NCBI GenBank assembly: GCA_003694905.1
Contig: RFJM01000368.1
Coordinates: 1-14,320, forward strand
Length of the DNA: 14,320 bases
Direction: 5' to 3'
Origin: Caldilineae bacterium
GTDB taxonomy: Bacteria > Chloroflexota > Anaerolineae > J102
The position numbers and the translations under genes are program-made. Below, piece after piece: positions 12,830-14,320 of this stretch. Under the pieces are notes generated by a model, which had not been told where the DNA came from, did not search any database, and saw nothing but the letters and a program-made list of their open reading frames with translations. Numbering within the stretch: position 1 is the stretch's first letter; every line of letters starts with the position of its first letter.

Positions 12830-14035
12830 ATGAATTGGCGTTACACCTTCACCGTCGGTTTTGGCTTCTTCGGCATCTCTATCATCTGGCCCATTTTCAA
12901 CTCCCTCATCCCCCCGATGTTGGAGGATCTGGGGCTGGCAGCCACGGTCATCGGTTTTATCCTGACCTGGGACAACATCATCAATATGTTTGTCCAGCCC
13001 TGGGTGGGCGAGCGCAGCGACCGCACGTGGACACGTTTCGGGCGGCGCAAGCCCTGGCTGATGCTGGGCGCGCCCATGGCGGCCTTGTTCTTCATCCTCG
13101 TGCCCTTCGTGCGGGAGAACTTCCTGCTCATTGCCCTGGCCATTCTGGGTACCAACATCGGCATGGCTCTTTTTCGCAGCCCCACCATTGCCTATCTCGG
13201 CGACCTATTCCCGGCCGAGCAGCGAAGCAAGGCCAACGGCGTGATCAACCTGATGGGTGGACTGGGTGCGGCCATTGCCCTCTTCGCAGGGGGAGCTCTC
13301 TATAAGATCGGGGTGCCCTTGCCCTTCATCGTGGGGGCCGGCGTGATGTTGCTGGCGATCATCGTCGTCTTGCTGGCCGTGCGCGAGCCTGCTCAGGTCG
13401 AGAGCGCGCCGGCCGAGGCACAGGCCGGGCTCATTGCCAATCTGCGCGAGGTGTATCGCCAGGATGATCGCAGCGGCGTTATGATCTTGCTGGCCATCTT
13501 CCTCTGGTTCGTCGGCTGGAACGCTATGGAGGCCTTTTTTACCCTCTATGCCAGAAACGTGTTGGAGATCGACGAGGGTTCTGCCACCCAGATGCTGACG
13601 ATCTTTGCTGCAACCCTCATTCTCTTTGCCATCCCCAGCGGTTTCATCGCCACGCGCTTCGGCCGGCGGCGCACGATTCTGGTCGGGCTGAGTGGCATGC
13701 TGCTGGGATTGCTGATCGGGTTTGGCGTGCGCAGTGCCGGCGTGCTCCTGGTCGTACTGGCCTTCATGGGCGCCTTTTGGGCACTGGTTAACATCAATTC
13801 CCTCCCCATCGTGTATGATGTAGGGGGTGAGGCGCGCATCGGCACCTACACCGGTCTCTACTACTTTGCCTCATCCCTGGCCGCGATATCCGGTCCCATC
13901 CTCGCCGGAGCCCTGATCGATGTGGCCGGTCACGCCGCCATCTGGCTGTTCAGCGCCGTTTTCATCGGCCTGGCCATGATGGCAATGCTGGCCCTGCGCG
14001 AACCGGAAACCATGCCCAAGCAAGTGCCGGCCTGA
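12830..14035 (+). CDS. MFS transporter, SLC45/sucrose-transporter-like
   Basis: This is an integral membrane secondary transporter of 401 aa, about 12 helices, the normal MFS length. The loop after helix 2 carries the motif PWVGERSDRTWTRFGRRKPW (57-76), whose SDRxxTRxGRRKP form is typical of the SLC45/sucrose (GPH-like) group. The second half repeats it more weakly as ATRFGRRRTILVG. A charged central loop follows VREP (about 184-215). The open frame runs back to 12443, but the extra 129 residues are Arg/Pro/Ser-rich and low-grade. The start used here has a Shine-Dalgarno and begins directly with a family-like first helix (NWRYTFTVGFGFFGISI). The likely substrate is a sugar moved with protons or cations; this is only inferred from the motif. 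Confidence 0.9.
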   Translation: MNWRYTFTVGFGFFGISIIWPIFNSLIPPMLEDLGLAATVIGFILTWDNIINMFVQPWVGERSDRTWTRFGRRKPWLMLGAPMAALFFILVPFVRENFLLIALAILGTNIGMALFRSPTIAYLGDLFPAEQRSKANGVINLMGGLGAAIALFAGGALYKIGVPLPFIVGAGVMLLAIIVVLLAVREPAQVESAPAEAQAGLIANLREVYRQDDRSGVMILLAIFLWFVGWNAMEAFFTLYARNVLEIDEGSATQMLTIFAATLILFAIPSGFIATRFGRRRTILVGLSGMLLGLLIGFGVRSAGVLLVVLAFMGAFWALVNINSLPIVYDVGGEARIGTYTGLYYFASSLAAISGPILAGALIDVAGHAAIWLFSAVFIGLAMMAMLALREPETMPKQVPA

Positions 14036-14077
14036 ATCCGTTTTCCTCTTTCTGCTTCCCCCGGCAACCATCTGCCC

Positions 14078-14320
14078 ATGTCCAACAGACTCAACTCGGC
14101 CCTGTGGGGCCTCCTCTTACTCGCTTTGGGCGGCCTGGTGCTGCTCTACAATTTCGGCCTGCTCGACGCCTACAAACTGATGGCGGCCTACAGTGTGTCC
14201 GTGGTCCTGGCCCTGGTGGGTGTGGCCTTTCTCGTGCTCATCGTATTTCGTCAGGAGCGCTGGATGTTCGTTTTGCCCGGCGTGAGTTTTCTCACCCTGG
14301 GCGCGGTGGTGTATCTCAGC
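14078..14320 (+). CDS. Membrane protein, N-terminal part only (cut by window edge)
   Basis: The frame from ATG 14078 is open for 81 codons to the window end. The start MSNRLNSALWGLLLLALGGL, followed by VLLYNFGLLDAYKLMAAYSV, resembles the transmembrane part of LiaF-like / DUF5668-type proteins: a short polar end, a helix, an NFGLL turn, then more helices. Hydrophobic segments lie at about 8-24, 38-59 and 66-80. It starts 42 nt after the MFS stop with no promoter or terminator seen between them and no Shine-Dalgarno, so co-transcription with the MFS gene is likely. Function cannot be given from this fragment. Confidence 0.75.
   Translation, partial: MSNRLNSALWGLLLLALGGLVLLYNFGLLDAYKLMAAYSVSVVLALVGVAFLVLIVFRQERWMFVLPGVSFLTLGAVVYLS

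Noticed and set aside
1..14320. Search for tRNA, rRNA, CRISPR arrays, insertion sequences, integrases or defence genes
   Set aside because: No cloverleaf, regular repeat array, terminal inverted repeats, transposase or nuclease motif was seen. Base composition and gene style are even across the window, so no mobile island is suggested.

Overview
The window is GC-rich, gene-dense bacterial DNA. The best guess is a Chloroflexota genome. This rests on an FMN riboswitch in front of a NMT1/THI5-type ABC transporter, an arrangement known as RibXY from Chloroflexus, on the general gene set, and on many starts without a Shine-Dalgarno sequence. It is an inference, because no rRNA or other taxonomic marker lies in the window. 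There are no tRNAs, insertion sequences, CRISPR arrays or phage genes.

Left part (1-3843, + strand): an extended -10 promoter leads into an FMN riboswitch, then a rho-independent terminator, then three ABC transporter genes: permease, substrate-binding lipoprotein and ATPase. The riboswitch makes riboflavin or a related flavin the likely substrate. A DUF302 gene follows, and a 14-bp hairpin closes the block. The riboswitch is the most interesting object here. A 33-nt insert carrying a perfect 10-bp hairpin splits the normally short L2 loop. A near-perfect antiterminator can be drawn that uses the 3' strand of P1 and the apical part of the terminator, giving a complete ON/OFF model from sequence alone.

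Middle part (3886-12380, - strand): a MarR-family regulator with its own well-formed promoter and a leader of about 200 nt. Next comes a long run of housekeeping genes, transcribed in the order ABC-F ATPase, coaE, a small two-helix membrane protein, dnaJ, prmA, rsmE, trxB and an alpha/beta hydrolase. The stretch joins ribosome and translation upkeep (ABC-F, prmA, rsmE), protein folding (dnaJ), CoA synthesis (coaE) and thiol redox balance (trxB). coaE/membrane protein, dnaJ/prmA and trxB/hydrolase are tightly spaced. trxB may also have its own promoter.

Right part (12381-14320, + strand): a divergent intergenic region of about 450 bp with two adjacent hairpins, an MFS transporter resembling the SLC45/sucrose-transporter group, and the start of a membrane protein cut by the window edge.
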